DNA of 64,000 bases, from contig CAXSEF010000006.1 of the NCBI GenBank assembly GCA_964236535.1, positions 13,889-77,888 on the forward strand, written 5' to 3'. The notes under the pieces were generated by a model. It was not told the DNA's origin and ran no database searches. It saw only the letters and a program-made list of their open reading frames with translations. This document shows positions 16,830-24,374 of the stretch, piece after piece. This stretch comes from CAXSEF01 sp964236535. GTDB taxonomy: Bacteria; Pseudomonadota; Alphaproteobacteria; Acetobacterales; Acetobacteraceae. Numbering within the stretch: the stretch's first letter is position 1; the number at the start of each line of letters is the position of its first letter. Made by a program: the position numbers and the translations under genes.

Positions 16830-17801
16830 ATGACGGAACGCAACTACTTCCGGCCGCGGCGCATGGGTCACGTGAACCTCTGGGTCAGCTCGCTCGAGGC
16901 GTCGCAGAGATTCTACAACGAGGTCTGCGGGCTGCATCTCGACTTCTGGGAGCCCGACCTCAAGGCGGCGTTCGTCGGCACCGGCCATACCCACCACGAC
17001 GTTGCGATGATGGAGAAGACCGACGGGCAGCCGCGCTTCGGCAAGAACGGCTTCCTGCAACTGCCGGCAGGCATCGGCTATGCCGCCGGGCTCAACCATA
17101 TCGCCTGGGAGATCGGCACCGAGGCTGAACTCGTCGCCGTGTACGACAAGCTGCAGCGCGCCGGCATCAAGACCAGCGAGACCGTGAACCATCAGATCGC
17201 GCTCAGCGTCTACATGGCCGATCCCGATGGCAACGGCATGGAATACACGATTGACTCGGTTCCGGACTGGCGCGAGGTGGTGAGCGGCGAGGTCGACCTG
17301 ATCACCGAAGGCTGGACACCGTCGGCGGCGAACCCGAGCGCGCACAGCCTGACCATGGAGAACCCGAAGCTGCTCGTCGTGGAGCATGCCCCGGTGCACC
17401 CGAGGCGGGTTACCCACACCGTGCTCGCTACTGCGGATCTGGCCGGGATGCGCGAGTTCTACACCACGATCGGCGGGCTCGAGGTGGTGCGCACGGCACT
17501 CGGCGGCGACATCGTTTGGCTGCGCGGCAGCAGTCCGAAATATCCGAGCGCGCTTGTCCTGGTCAAGGCGGACGCGCCCGCCTATCACCATGTTGCCTTC
17601 GAAATGGACAGCGAGGCGGCGCTGGATGCGGCGCTGGCGGCGCTGGCGGCGCGCGGCATCAAGCTGGCGCGCACGGTGGACAGCGAATACAAGCGCAGCT
17701 TGTTTCTTGGCGACCCGGATGGAATGCTTACGGAATACTACGTGCTGCGGCAGGGAGAGCCTGCGATCGGGTGCGCGCAGGGGGCGGCGTACCTGGTCTG
17801 A
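16830..17801 (+). CDS. Two-domain VOC extradiol dioxygenase-like protein
   Basis: A 323-residue protein with two vicinal-oxygen-chelate domains (about 10-150 and 190-305). Each keeps a His-His-Glu metal set: HVNLW, NHIAWE and GMEY in the first; THTVLA, HHVAFE and LTEYYV in the second. Catechol 2,3-dioxygenases of the type I extradiol class use such an Fe(II) site, usually only in the C-terminal domain, so a complete set in both is notable. A GGAG ribosome-binding site precedes the ATG. It is a second possible ring-cleavage enzyme in the window, unrelated in fold to the LigB-type enzyme at 29.3 kb. Glyoxalase or isomerase activity is an alternative. Confidence 0.85.
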   Translation: MTERNYFRPRRMGHVNLWVSSLEASQRFYNEVCGLHLDFWEPDLKAAFVGTGHTHHDVAMMEKTDGQPRFGKNGFLQLPAGIGYAAGLNHIAWEIGTEAELVAVYDKLQRAGIKTSETVNHQIALSVYMADPDGNGMEYTIDSVPDWREVVSGEVDLITEGWTPSAANPSAHSLTMENPKLLVVEHAPVHPRRVTHTVLATADLAGMREFYTTIGGLEVVRTALGGDIVWLRGSSPKYPSALVLVKADAPAYHHVAFEMDSEAALDAALAALAARGIKLARTVDSEYKRSLFLGDPDGMLTEYYVLRQGEPAIGCAQGAAYLV

Positions 17802-17943
17802 GGACACGCCAGGGAGGCAAGGCTGGAGGCTGCCCCGTTCCGCCGGAGGCCTGCGCCCCCGGAAGCCATCCATCCAAGTCATCGATGCTCGAGGTCCGGC
17901 CCCTGGCTGTGTCCGGGCACGGAGCCTCCGTCCCCGGCCCGCT

Positions 17944-19101
17944 TCAACCCGAGACCTCCGGCCCTTCGTACCCGGCTGGAATGTGGCGCGCCGGGCGGGC
18001 GAGGCCTTCAGCGAACCACTCGGATTTTGCGAGCAGGCGCACGAGGTCCGAGCGCAGCCGCTCCAGCCCGACCGGCCAGCTGCCAAGCACGTGGCCGTAG
18101 AGGTAGGACCAGCGCTGTACATGATCGGTGAGCGGGCGCTGCAGCCTTTCCCAGTGCTGGAGCGAGGCTGCGACGTCGCCGCCGTCATGGACCGCCTTGG
18201 CGAGCGCCATCGCGTTGCTGAAGGCCATGTTGGCGGACTGCCCGAGGTTGGGCGGCATGGCATGCGCAGCGTCGCCAAGTAAGGCGACCCGACCGTCCGA
18301 CCAGTGCCGGGTGCGGACGTTGACGATGCGGTCCCAGCGGCTGACCTCGCCGATGTTGTCGAACAGGGAGCCGGCGCCGGGGAACAGGCCGCGCCACAAT
18401 GCAGGATCGACGGGACGCGCGCGCCCGCGCGGGTCCTTTACCGGGCCGCCGAGATAGATGTAGTTCGAGCCATCGGTGCACGGGTTGAACATCACCCGCC
18501 AGTGTCCGCTCCAATACTCGGTGATGATGTCAGTAGGGTCGGCGGGCCTGGCGTCGACCAGCATGCGGAAGCCGCCCTCGATGCCGAAATCCATCCACGC
18601 GGTGGCCAGGATGTTTTCGCGCAACCGAGAGTAGGCGCCGTCGGCGATCACGACCAGGTCGGCGGGCCGCTCCTGGCCGCTTTCCATCACCAGCACGCCC
18701 TCCGGGCGCACCGAGGCAGCGACCGAGGAGGTGTGCACCTCGACGCCCAGGGCCGCCGCACGGTCGATCAGTGCCTGGTAAAGGTCGGCGCGCGGCGGCA
18801 GCAGCATGCGGTCGCGGCCTTCGAGGGCCTTGGTGAACAGGAAACGGCCCTGGCCGTCGGCGACTCGCCACTCCCGCACCTTGCGCGCGCGGTATGTGGC
18901 CGCCTCGTAGGCGCCGAGCATGCGCAGCGTCTTGAGGCCGTTCTCCCACAGCCAGATGCCGGAGCCGAACATGCGCAGGTCGGCGCTGCGTTCGTGCAGG
19001 GCGACGCTCCAGCCGAGCTGGACTAGGCGGATCGACAGCGCGAGGCCGGCAAGGCCGGCGCCGGCGATCTCGGCATGGCGCGACCGTGCGCCTCCGCTCA
19101 C
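17944..19101 (-). CDS. FAD-dependent aromatic monooxygenase, copy A
   Basis: A 385-residue group A flavoprotein monooxygenase (p-hydroxybenzoate hydroxylase fold). Seen are the dinucleotide-binding GAGLAGLAL near the N-terminus, ERSADLRMFGSGIWLWENG, and the FAD ribityl-binding LLGDAAHAMPPNLGQ. It should hydroxylate an aromatic or heteroaromatic ring using NAD(P)H and O2 in the cytoplasm. GTG at 19101 overlaps the hydrolase stop by 4 bp. It is the last gene of module A and a clear paralogue of the protein at 31935-33116 (near-identical stretches such as MLLPPRADLYQALIDRA). HpxO and 6-hydroxynicotinate 3-monooxygenase are relatives in kind; the substrate is unknown. Confidence 0.9.
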   Translation of the reverse strand: MSGGARSRHAEIAGAGLAGLALSIRLVQLGWSVALHERSADLRMFGSGIWLWENGLKTLRMLGAYEAATYRARKVREWRVADGQGRFLFTKALEGRDRMLLPPRADLYQALIDRAAALGVEVHTSSVAASVRPEGVLVMESGQERPADLVVIADGAYSRLRENILATAWMDFGIEGGFRMLVDARPADPTDIITEYWSGHWRVMFNPCTDGSNYIYLGGPVKDPRGRARPVDPALWRGLFPGAGSLFDNIGEVSRWDRIVNVRTRHWSDGRVALLGDAAHAMPPNLGQSANMAFSNAMALAKAVHDGGDVAASLQHWERLQRPLTDHVQRWSYLYGHVLGSWPVGLERLRSDLVRLLAKSEWFAEGLARPARHIPAGYEGPEVSG

Positions 19102-19979
19102 GCCCGGCACCGCGCGAGCCAGGCCGATTGCAGCGGCGCGCCGTCGTCGCACAACACGTTGACGACGGAGTAGTGCTGCCGGCCCGGCACCTCGATGGTC
19201 TGGCAGGCCAAGCCCTGCCGCGCGCAGCGTTCGGCATAGGCAGCAGTGTGCCATCGGAACGCCGCGGTCTCCTCGGCGCCCACGGCGAGCAGCAGGTCGG
19301 TGCCTTGCGGCAGCGTCATGAACATCGGCGAGTTGCGCGCCACGTCGTCCTCGGTCAGCCGCAGGTCCTCCCGCACGAAGCATCGTCGCACCGGGGCCAG
19401 GTCGTACAGCCCGCTGATCGCGGTGACGCTGCGGATCAACGGGCAGCCATCGGCGCGGGTCTCGCCCCAGGCGGTCGCGGCCAGCATCGCGGCAAGGTGT
19501 CCGCCCGCGGAGTGGCCGGTCGCGTGCAGACGGTCGGGGTCGCCGCCGAACCCTGCGATATTGGCGCGCGTCCAGCGAACGGCGCGGCGGCACTGCTCGA
19601 CAAGCTCGTCCATGGTGACGTGCGGGCACAGCGCATAGTTCACCACGACGGAAACGACGCCGGCGGCAGCGAGCGGCGGGGCCAGGAAGGAGAAGTCGTC
19701 CTTGCCCAGCGCCCTCCAGTAGCCGCCGTGGATGAGGAGCTGCACAGGGGCGCCGCTGGGCGTGTCGCCCGGGGGCAGCAGGACGTCGAGCGTCTCCTCG
19801 GGCGAGGGGCCGTAGCCGATGTCGAGCGTGCCAGGCAGACGTGCGCGGGCGGCGGCGCTGTCCGTGGTCCAGCCGTCGAGCCAGGTCTGCCAGTCCGGCA
19901 CCGCGCCACGCATGAAGTACTGGGCGTCGAGCGCGGCGCCTTCGAGCTGCGGGTGTTCGGGCATCACATGGTTGGACAT
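19098..19979 (-). CDS. Alpha/beta hydrolase, arylformamidase-like (HGGYW)
   Basis: A 293-residue alpha/beta hydrolase with the oxyanion motif LIHGGYWRAL, nucleophile elbow ATGHSAGGHLA, and a C-terminal QHYSVV supplying the probable catalytic His. HGGYW plus GHSAGG is the pattern of arylformamidase/kynurenine-formamidase-like enzymes, which cleave N-formyl or related amide/ester bonds. In a heteroaromatic pathway it could remove a formyl or carbamoyl group after ring opening. It overlaps the FAD monooxygenase gene, so the two are translated together. ATG 19979 is chosen; an ATG five codons later is also possible. Confidence 0.85.
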   Translation of the reverse strand: MSNHVMPEHPQLEGAALDAQYFMRGAVPDWQTWLDGWTTDSAAARARLPGTLDIGYGPSPEETLDVLLPPGDTPSGAPVQLLIHGGYWRALGKDDFSFLAPPLAAAGVVSVVVNYALCPHVTMDELVEQCRRAVRWTRANIAGFGGDPDRLHATGHSAGGHLAAMLAATAWGETRADGCPLIRSVTAISGLYDLAPVRRCFVREDLRLTEDDVARNSPMFMTLPQGTDLLLAVGAEETAAFRWHTAAYAERCARQGLACQTIEVPGRQHYSVVNVLCDDGAPLQSAWLARCRA

Positions 19980-20165
19980 GGCGAGGTCACACCTGCTTGG
20001 CGGAATGCGCACTGGAACGAATCTGAAGAAGCCAGGACCAACGGATCCACCTTCGGACGCCGCCCGGAGCGGGGTCTTGGGACGGCACTGCTCAGGTCAT
20101 GGGATCAAAGGGCCGCCGGCCCTTTGCGGGTCTGGGCAGAGCCCGGCCCTGCCTGCCTCGCGACC

Positions 20166-20564
20166 TTACGCATCGCGACCCAGACCGGCGACGGCCTCGA
20201 TCTCCACCAGCATGCCGGGCACCGCGAGCGCGCTCACCTCGACCAGGGTGCTGGCCGGGCGGGTCTGCCCGAAATACTTCTGCCGGATCGGATTGATCCG
20301 CGGGCGGTCCTCGATGTCGATCAGGTATACCGTGACCCGCAGGACGTCGACAAAGCTGCCGCCGGCCTGGGCAAGGATGCGGCCCATGGTCGCGAGCACG
20401 TAGTCCGCCTGCCCCAGAACGTCACCTGGGAAGACCACCTGGTTGTGCGCGTCGAGCGGCGCGACGCCGGAGATGAACAGCGTGTCGCCGAAGCGGACCG
20501 CGTCGGTGTAGTGGCTGATCGGCTCGTCCATGCCGGGCAGACGGATTTCGACGCGTTGCGTCAT
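20166..20564 (-). CDS. RidA-family protein, copy 2
   Basis: A 132-residue RidA-family protein (RFGDTLFISGVAPLD, ILAQAGGSFVDVLRVTVYL, GMLVEIEAVA). Where RidA has catalytic Arg105 (P-x-R-T/S) this protein reads RPASTLVEV, with Ser in place of Arg. It is therefore probably not a classical enamine deaminase and belongs to one of the Rid groups of unknown activity found in catabolic operons. ATG at 20564 overlaps the VWA gene stop by 4 bp. Confidence 0.88.
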   Translation of the reverse strand: MTQRVEIRLPGMDEPISHYTDAVRFGDTLFISGVAPLDAHNQVVFPGDVLGQADYVLATMGRILAQAGGSFVDVLRVTVYLIDIEDRPRINPIRQKYFGQTRPASTLVEVSALAVPGMLVEIEAVAGLGRDA

Positions 20565-21766
20565 CGTGCTCTCCTGATGGCTGCCGGCTCCGAAGGATCT
20601 GCGGTGTGCACCCGCGCAATGCGGCCGGCAGCGACCTGGCAACGGGAGCGCGATGTGGCCATCAGCTCCAGCAGGCGCTCCAGCTCGACGGCGGAACTGC
20701 CGCCGACGAAATCGTGCACCGAGGGCAGGGCGGCGCGCATCCCGCCCATCAGGGGCTCGAAGCCGGGGGAGGACTTGTGCGGGTTGGCCCAGATCACCCG
20801 GTGCGCGAGCCGGCTCAGGCGCTGCATCTGCTGGCCGAGCAGGTCGGGGCCGCCACGTTCCATGCCGTCGGAGGCGATCACCACGATGGCGCCGCGCGCC
20901 ATGCCGCGCTGCCCCCACAGGTCGAGGAACGCCTTGAGCTGGTCGCCGAGCCGGGTGCCGCCCGACCAGTCGGGGATGGCGCGCGAGGCGAGTGCGACGG
21001 CGCGGTCGGGGTCGTCGCCGGCGAGAAACGGCGTGACCCGGGTCAGCCGCGTGCCGAGGGTGAACACCTCGGTCAGGCGCGGTGCGCAGCGGCAGGTCGC
21101 ATAGGCCAGGCGGAGCAGGCCGCCGGCGTAGGGCGACATCGAGCCGCTCACGTCGATCATCATGATGCGCCGGCGCGGCCGCTGGCGGTGCTGCTTGCGA
21201 TACAGCCGGTCCGGGTCGCCACCGTGGGCGAGCGCCGCGCGCACGGTACGGCGGACGTCGAGCATCGGCCTGGTGGCGCTGCGATAGCGGCGCGAGCGAC
21301 GGGTCGCGACCTTCGCGCGCAGTCGGGCGATGAGCGCGTAGATCTGCGCCCGCTCGGCCGGGGTGAGGCCGGCGATGCTGCGGTGGCGCAGCACCTCCTC
21401 CTCGCTCGCGGCCCCAAGCTGCATCTCCTGCTCCGGCTCGTCGGTCAGGCCGCGTTTCTGCACGCGGGCCGAGCCGGGACGCAGGCTGGGGGGCGACGGC
21501 GGCGAGTTCTCGTCGTCCGCCACTTCGGCCGCGGCGAGGAAGTATGCGGCGAACGCACGATCGTACTTGGCCAGCTCGTCCCGGCTGGCGCAAAGGGTGA
21601 GCCGGCCGGCATTGTAGAGCTCGACGATGCCGGGGTCGGCATGGGTCGCCAAGGCCGCGAACAGCGTCTCGACCCGGTGCAGGTCGGCGCGCACGCCGTC
21701 CGCGCGCAGCCGGTGCGCGAAGCCGAGCAGGGCCGGCGTCAGCTCCGTCTCTCCGGTGTCCCTCAT
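20561..21766 (-). CDS. VWA-domain protein (CoxE-like)
   Basis: A 401-residue protein whose C-terminal half is a von Willebrand factor A domain with an intact MIDAS motif DVSGSMS, preceded by RRRIMMI, and later DWSGGTRLG and ASDGMERGG. The N-terminal half is helical with a charged, Pro-rich linker. In carbon-monoxide-dehydrogenase clusters CoxE acts with the MoxR ATPase CoxD in building the sulfurated molybdenum-copper site; this protein, beside the MoxR gene and the CoxLMS genes, probably helps mature the molybdenum hydroxylase here. A 193-bp spacer with REP-like words separates it from the MoxR gene. Confidence 0.9.
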   Translation of the reverse strand: MRDTGETELTPALLGFAHRLRADGVRADLHRVETLFAALATHADPGIVELYNAGRLTLCASRDELAKYDRAFAAYFLAAAEVADDENSPPSPPSLRPGSARVQKRGLTDEPEQEMQLGAASEEEVLRHRSIAGLTPAERAQIYALIARLRAKVATRRSRRYRSATRPMLDVRRTVRAALAHGGDPDRLYRKQHRQRPRRRIMMIDVSGSMSPYAGGLLRLAYATCRCAPRLTEVFTLGTRLTRVTPFLAGDDPDRAVALASRAIPDWSGGTRLGDQLKAFLDLWGQRGMARGAIVVIASDGMERGGPDLLGQQMQRLSRLAHRVIWANPHKSSPGFEPLMGGMRAALPSVHDFVGGSSAVELERLLELMATSRSRCQVAAGRIARVHTADPSEPAAIRRAR

Positions 21767-21959
21767 CGGGCGATGCCGCCGACGGTGTGCTGCGCGGGGC
21801 TGATCCTGGCCCTGGATGCGTGGCGAGGCCGGGCTCTGCCCGGATCCGCCAAGGAACCGGGGCCGTCGGAAATTCCTTGCCCGACCATGGAGACCCTCGG
21901 GGCTTGCATCGAGGGGTACCCAGGGGCAGAGCCTCTGGCCCTGCCTGACGACCGGCGCC

Positions 21960-22931
21960 TCAAGGCGCCGCCGACCACGGGCGCAGCATGGCGAAATCGT
22001 CCTTGCGCACCCGCGCCTGGTCTTCCTGGTACTTGACGACAGCGCCCAGGGTGAGCGCCGCGGCGCTGGAGTCGAGCCGGTCGAGCTTGAGGCTGATCAG
22101 GGTCTCGGTCCAGTCGAGGCTCTCGGCGACGCCGGGCGGCTTGAGCAGTTCGGCGTCGCGCAGGCGGCGAGCGGCGGCGGTGACCTGCTCGACCAGCCGT
22201 GGCGCGGCGTCGGGAAAGCGGCGGCGGATGATGCGGCTCTCGCGTTCGGCGTCGGGATGGTCGATCCAGTTGTACAAGCAGCGGCGCTTCAGCGCGTCGT
22301 GCACCTCGCGGGTGCGATTGGAGGTGACGACCACGAAGGGCGGCCGGCTCGCGGCGATGGTGCCGAGCTCGGGAATGGTGATGGTGAAATCGGAGAGCGC
22401 CTCCAGCAGGAAGGCCTCGAACTCATCGTCCGCGCGGTCGACCTCGTCGATCAGCAGCACCGACGGGCTGGCCTCGAAAGCGCGCATGATGGCGCGCGGG
22501 CGCAGGAAGCGACGATCGTTCAGCTCCGCCTCGAGCCGCCCGCGGTCGACCTCGCGGGCGGTCTCGGTGATGCGCAGGTGCAGCAGCTGGCGGGGAAAGT
22601 CCCAGCTGTACAGGGCCTCGGAGGAGTCGAGGCCCTCGTAGCACTGCAGGCGGAACAGCGGCCATCCCATGGCGGCCGACACGGCGCGGGCCAGAGAGGT
22701 CTTGCCGACGCCGGCCTCGCCCTCGCAGAACAGCGGGCGGCCCATCTTGAGCGCGAGGAAGCAGGCGGTCGCGATGATGTCGTCGGCGAGATAGCCGGCC
22801 GCCTCCAGGCGCCCGCGCATCTCCTGCGGCGAGGCGGGCATTCCGGCGGGGTCAGGGTAAGGCGCCGGTTTCGGCACATGCTCCGGCGCCGGCTCCGGGG
22901 CGGCGGACGCGAAACCGGGAGCGGCGTTCAT
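21960..22931 (-). CDS. MoxR-family AAA+ ATPase (CoxD-like)
   Basis: A 323-residue AAA+ ATPase: Walker A GEAGVGKTSLA, Walker B VLLIDEVDRAD, sensor 1 VVTSNRTRE, arginine-rich second region. The N-terminal 40 residues are Pro/Ala-rich. MoxR ATPases work with VWA proteins as chaperones for metal enzymes; position between coxS and the VWA gene matches CoxD. ATG at 22931 overlaps the coxS-like stop by 4 bp, which decides the start over a frame 30 codons longer. Confidence 0.92.
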   Translation of the reverse strand: MNAAPGFASAAPEPAPEHVPKPAPYPDPAGMPASPQEMRGRLEAAGYLADDIIATACFLALKMGRPLFCEGEAGVGKTSLARAVSAAMGWPLFRLQCYEGLDSSEALYSWDFPRQLLHLRITETAREVDRGRLEAELNDRRFLRPRAIMRAFEASPSVLLIDEVDRADDEFEAFLLEALSDFTITIPELGTIAASRPPFVVVTSNRTREVHDALKRRCLYNWIDHPDAERESRIIRRRFPDAAPRLVEQVTAAARRLRDAELLKPPGVAESLDWTETLISLKLDRLDSSAAALTLGAVVKYQEDQARVRKDDFAMLRPWSAAP

Positions 22932-23500
22932 GCGTCGACGCGCTCGGCCTTCCGCGCCCGCAGCACTCCGGCCGCCCTCATCGCCGCGTCGACGATGTGC
23001 TGGTAGCCGGTGCAGCGGCACAGATTGCCGGAAATGGCGTGACGCACCTCGTCACGGGTCGGGCTGTCGTTCTCCTCGAGAAAGTTCTTCAGCACCATCA
23101 GCATGCCCGGGGTGCAGAAGCCGCACTGCAGGGCGTGGCAGGTGTGGAACGCATCCTGCAGCGGGTGCAGCGTCTTGGCGTCCGAGGCGATGGCCTCGAG
23201 CGGCGTGTAGACATTGGCAAGGCTCTGGGTGGTGATGTGCTCGACCGGCGTGAGCTTCTGCTTGGACAGGCCCTCGACGGTGAGGACGTCGCTGCCGGCG
23301 GCCTGCAGAGCCAGCAGGTTGCACGACTTCACGGTGCGGCCGTCCAGTTCGACGGCACAGCAGCCGCAGCGTGCCTCAAGGCAGCCGGCATGCGTGCCGG
23401 TCAGGCCAGCGACATCGCGTATGTAGTCGATCAGCAGCATGCGCGAGTCGACGTCCTGCGAATACTCGCGGCCGTTGATGGTCAGCGTCACCTCGGTCAT
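22928..23500 (-). CDS. Molybdenum hydroxylase iron-sulfur subunit, module A
   Basis: A 190-residue CoxS/XdhA-type subunit with two [2Fe-2S] centres: a plant-ferredoxin-type site at C40, C45, C48 and C60, and a second helical site at C126, C129, C161 and C163 (CGFCTPG, CRCTGY). It passes electrons from the molybdenum centre to FAD. Somewhat longer than the usual 155-170 residues because of a C-terminal extension and a central insertion (TTQSLANVYTPLEAI) that is shared with the module B copy. It lies four bases downstream of the FAD subunit gene. Confidence 0.95.
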   Translation of the reverse strand: MTEVTLTINGREYSQDVDSRMLLIDYIRDVAGLTGTHAGCLEARCGCCAVELDGRTVKSCNLLALQAAGSDVLTVEGLSKQKLTPVEHITTQSLANVYTPLEAIASDAKTLHPLQDAFHTCHALQCGFCTPGMLMVLKNFLEENDSPTRDEVRHAISGNLCRCTGYQHIVDAAMRAAGVLRARKAERVDA

Positions 23501-23504
23501 ACGC

Positions 23505-24374
23505 TCAGACTCCTTCCCGGGCGGCAGCCGCGCGCTGCAGCAGCGCGAGCACCAGTGACTTGATGAGCTCGGACTGGAACTGCCGGCGCCGCGTGGTCGC
23601 CTGCGCGATCGGCAGCACCTCCTCGGAAACCGCGGCGGCGACAGCCGCGCGGTCCCAGCCATGGGGCCCGGCGCCGACCAGGCGGCCGGCCGCCTGCGTC
23701 GCCAGCAGCGGGGCCAGCGCCACGCCGCCGACCGCGATGCGGGCCGCGCTGACGGTGCCATCCGGCGCCTGGGCCAGGCTACAGCAGACGTTGACCAGGG
23801 CCGCGTCGAACACCCGGGTGCGGAACTTGTCGAAGCCCACGAAGCCGAACGCCTGCGCCGGGGGAAAGCTGATCCCGGTCAGGATCTCGTCGCGGCCGAG
23901 GCGGGTGCCGCCGGCGGGGTCGAAGAAGTCGGCGGTCGCGAGGACGCGCGTCGCCGTGGCCGAGGCGAGGCTCAGGGTGGCGTCGGTCGCCGCCAGCAGC
24001 GTCGGCACATCGTAGCGGGCATTGGCCTCGCAGGCGCCGCCGCCGATGGTGCCCATGTTGCGGGTCGAGCGGTCGGCCAGGTTGCCGCAGACATGGCCGA
24101 TCTCGGCGTGCCAGCCGGGAAGCTCCGCCTTGGCAAGCCGGGCGTAAGTACAGGCGGCCCCGACCTCCAGCCTGCCGTCGGGGGCGAGTTCCAGCCCGTC
24201 CAGCCCGGGCAGGCCGGCAAGGCTGAGCACGTAGGCCGGCCGGACGATGCGTTCCTTGAGGGCGAGCAGCAGGCTCTGGCCACCGGACATCACCTTGGTC
24301 TGCGGCCCGTGCTCGGCGAGATGGCGGACGGCCTCGGCGAGGGTGGTCGGCTGCAGCGCGATGAACGGCGTCAC
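23505..24374 (-). CDS. Molybdenum hydroxylase FAD subunit, module A
   Basis: A 289-residue CoxM-type FAD-binding subunit: VMSGGQSLLLALKER and RNMGTIGGGACEANARYDVPTLLAA are the two flavin-binding loops (the latter replacing the usual TIGGN motif), followed by the CO_deh_flav_C domain. It accepts electrons from the FeS subunit. GTG at 24374 overlaps the large-subunit stop (GTGA), which fixes the start. Confidence 0.93.
   Translation of the reverse strand: MTPFIALQPTTLAEAVRHLAEHGPQTKVMSGGQSLLLALKERIVRPAYVLSLAGLPGLDGLELAPDGRLEVGAACTYARLAKAELPGWHAEIGHVCGNLADRSTRNMGTIGGGACEANARYDVPTLLAATDATLSLASATATRVLATADFFDPAGGTRLGRDEILTGISFPPAQAFGFVGFDKFRTRVFDAALVNVCCSLAQAPDGTVSAARIAVGGVALAPLLATQAAGRLVGAGPHGWDRAAVAAAVSEEVLPIAQATTRRRQFQSELIKSLVLALLQRAAAAREGV

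Noticed and set aside
20325..20330. GTATAC as a further operator
   Set aside because: It is inside the RidA copy 2 coding sequence, away from any promoter; treated as a chance occurrence.
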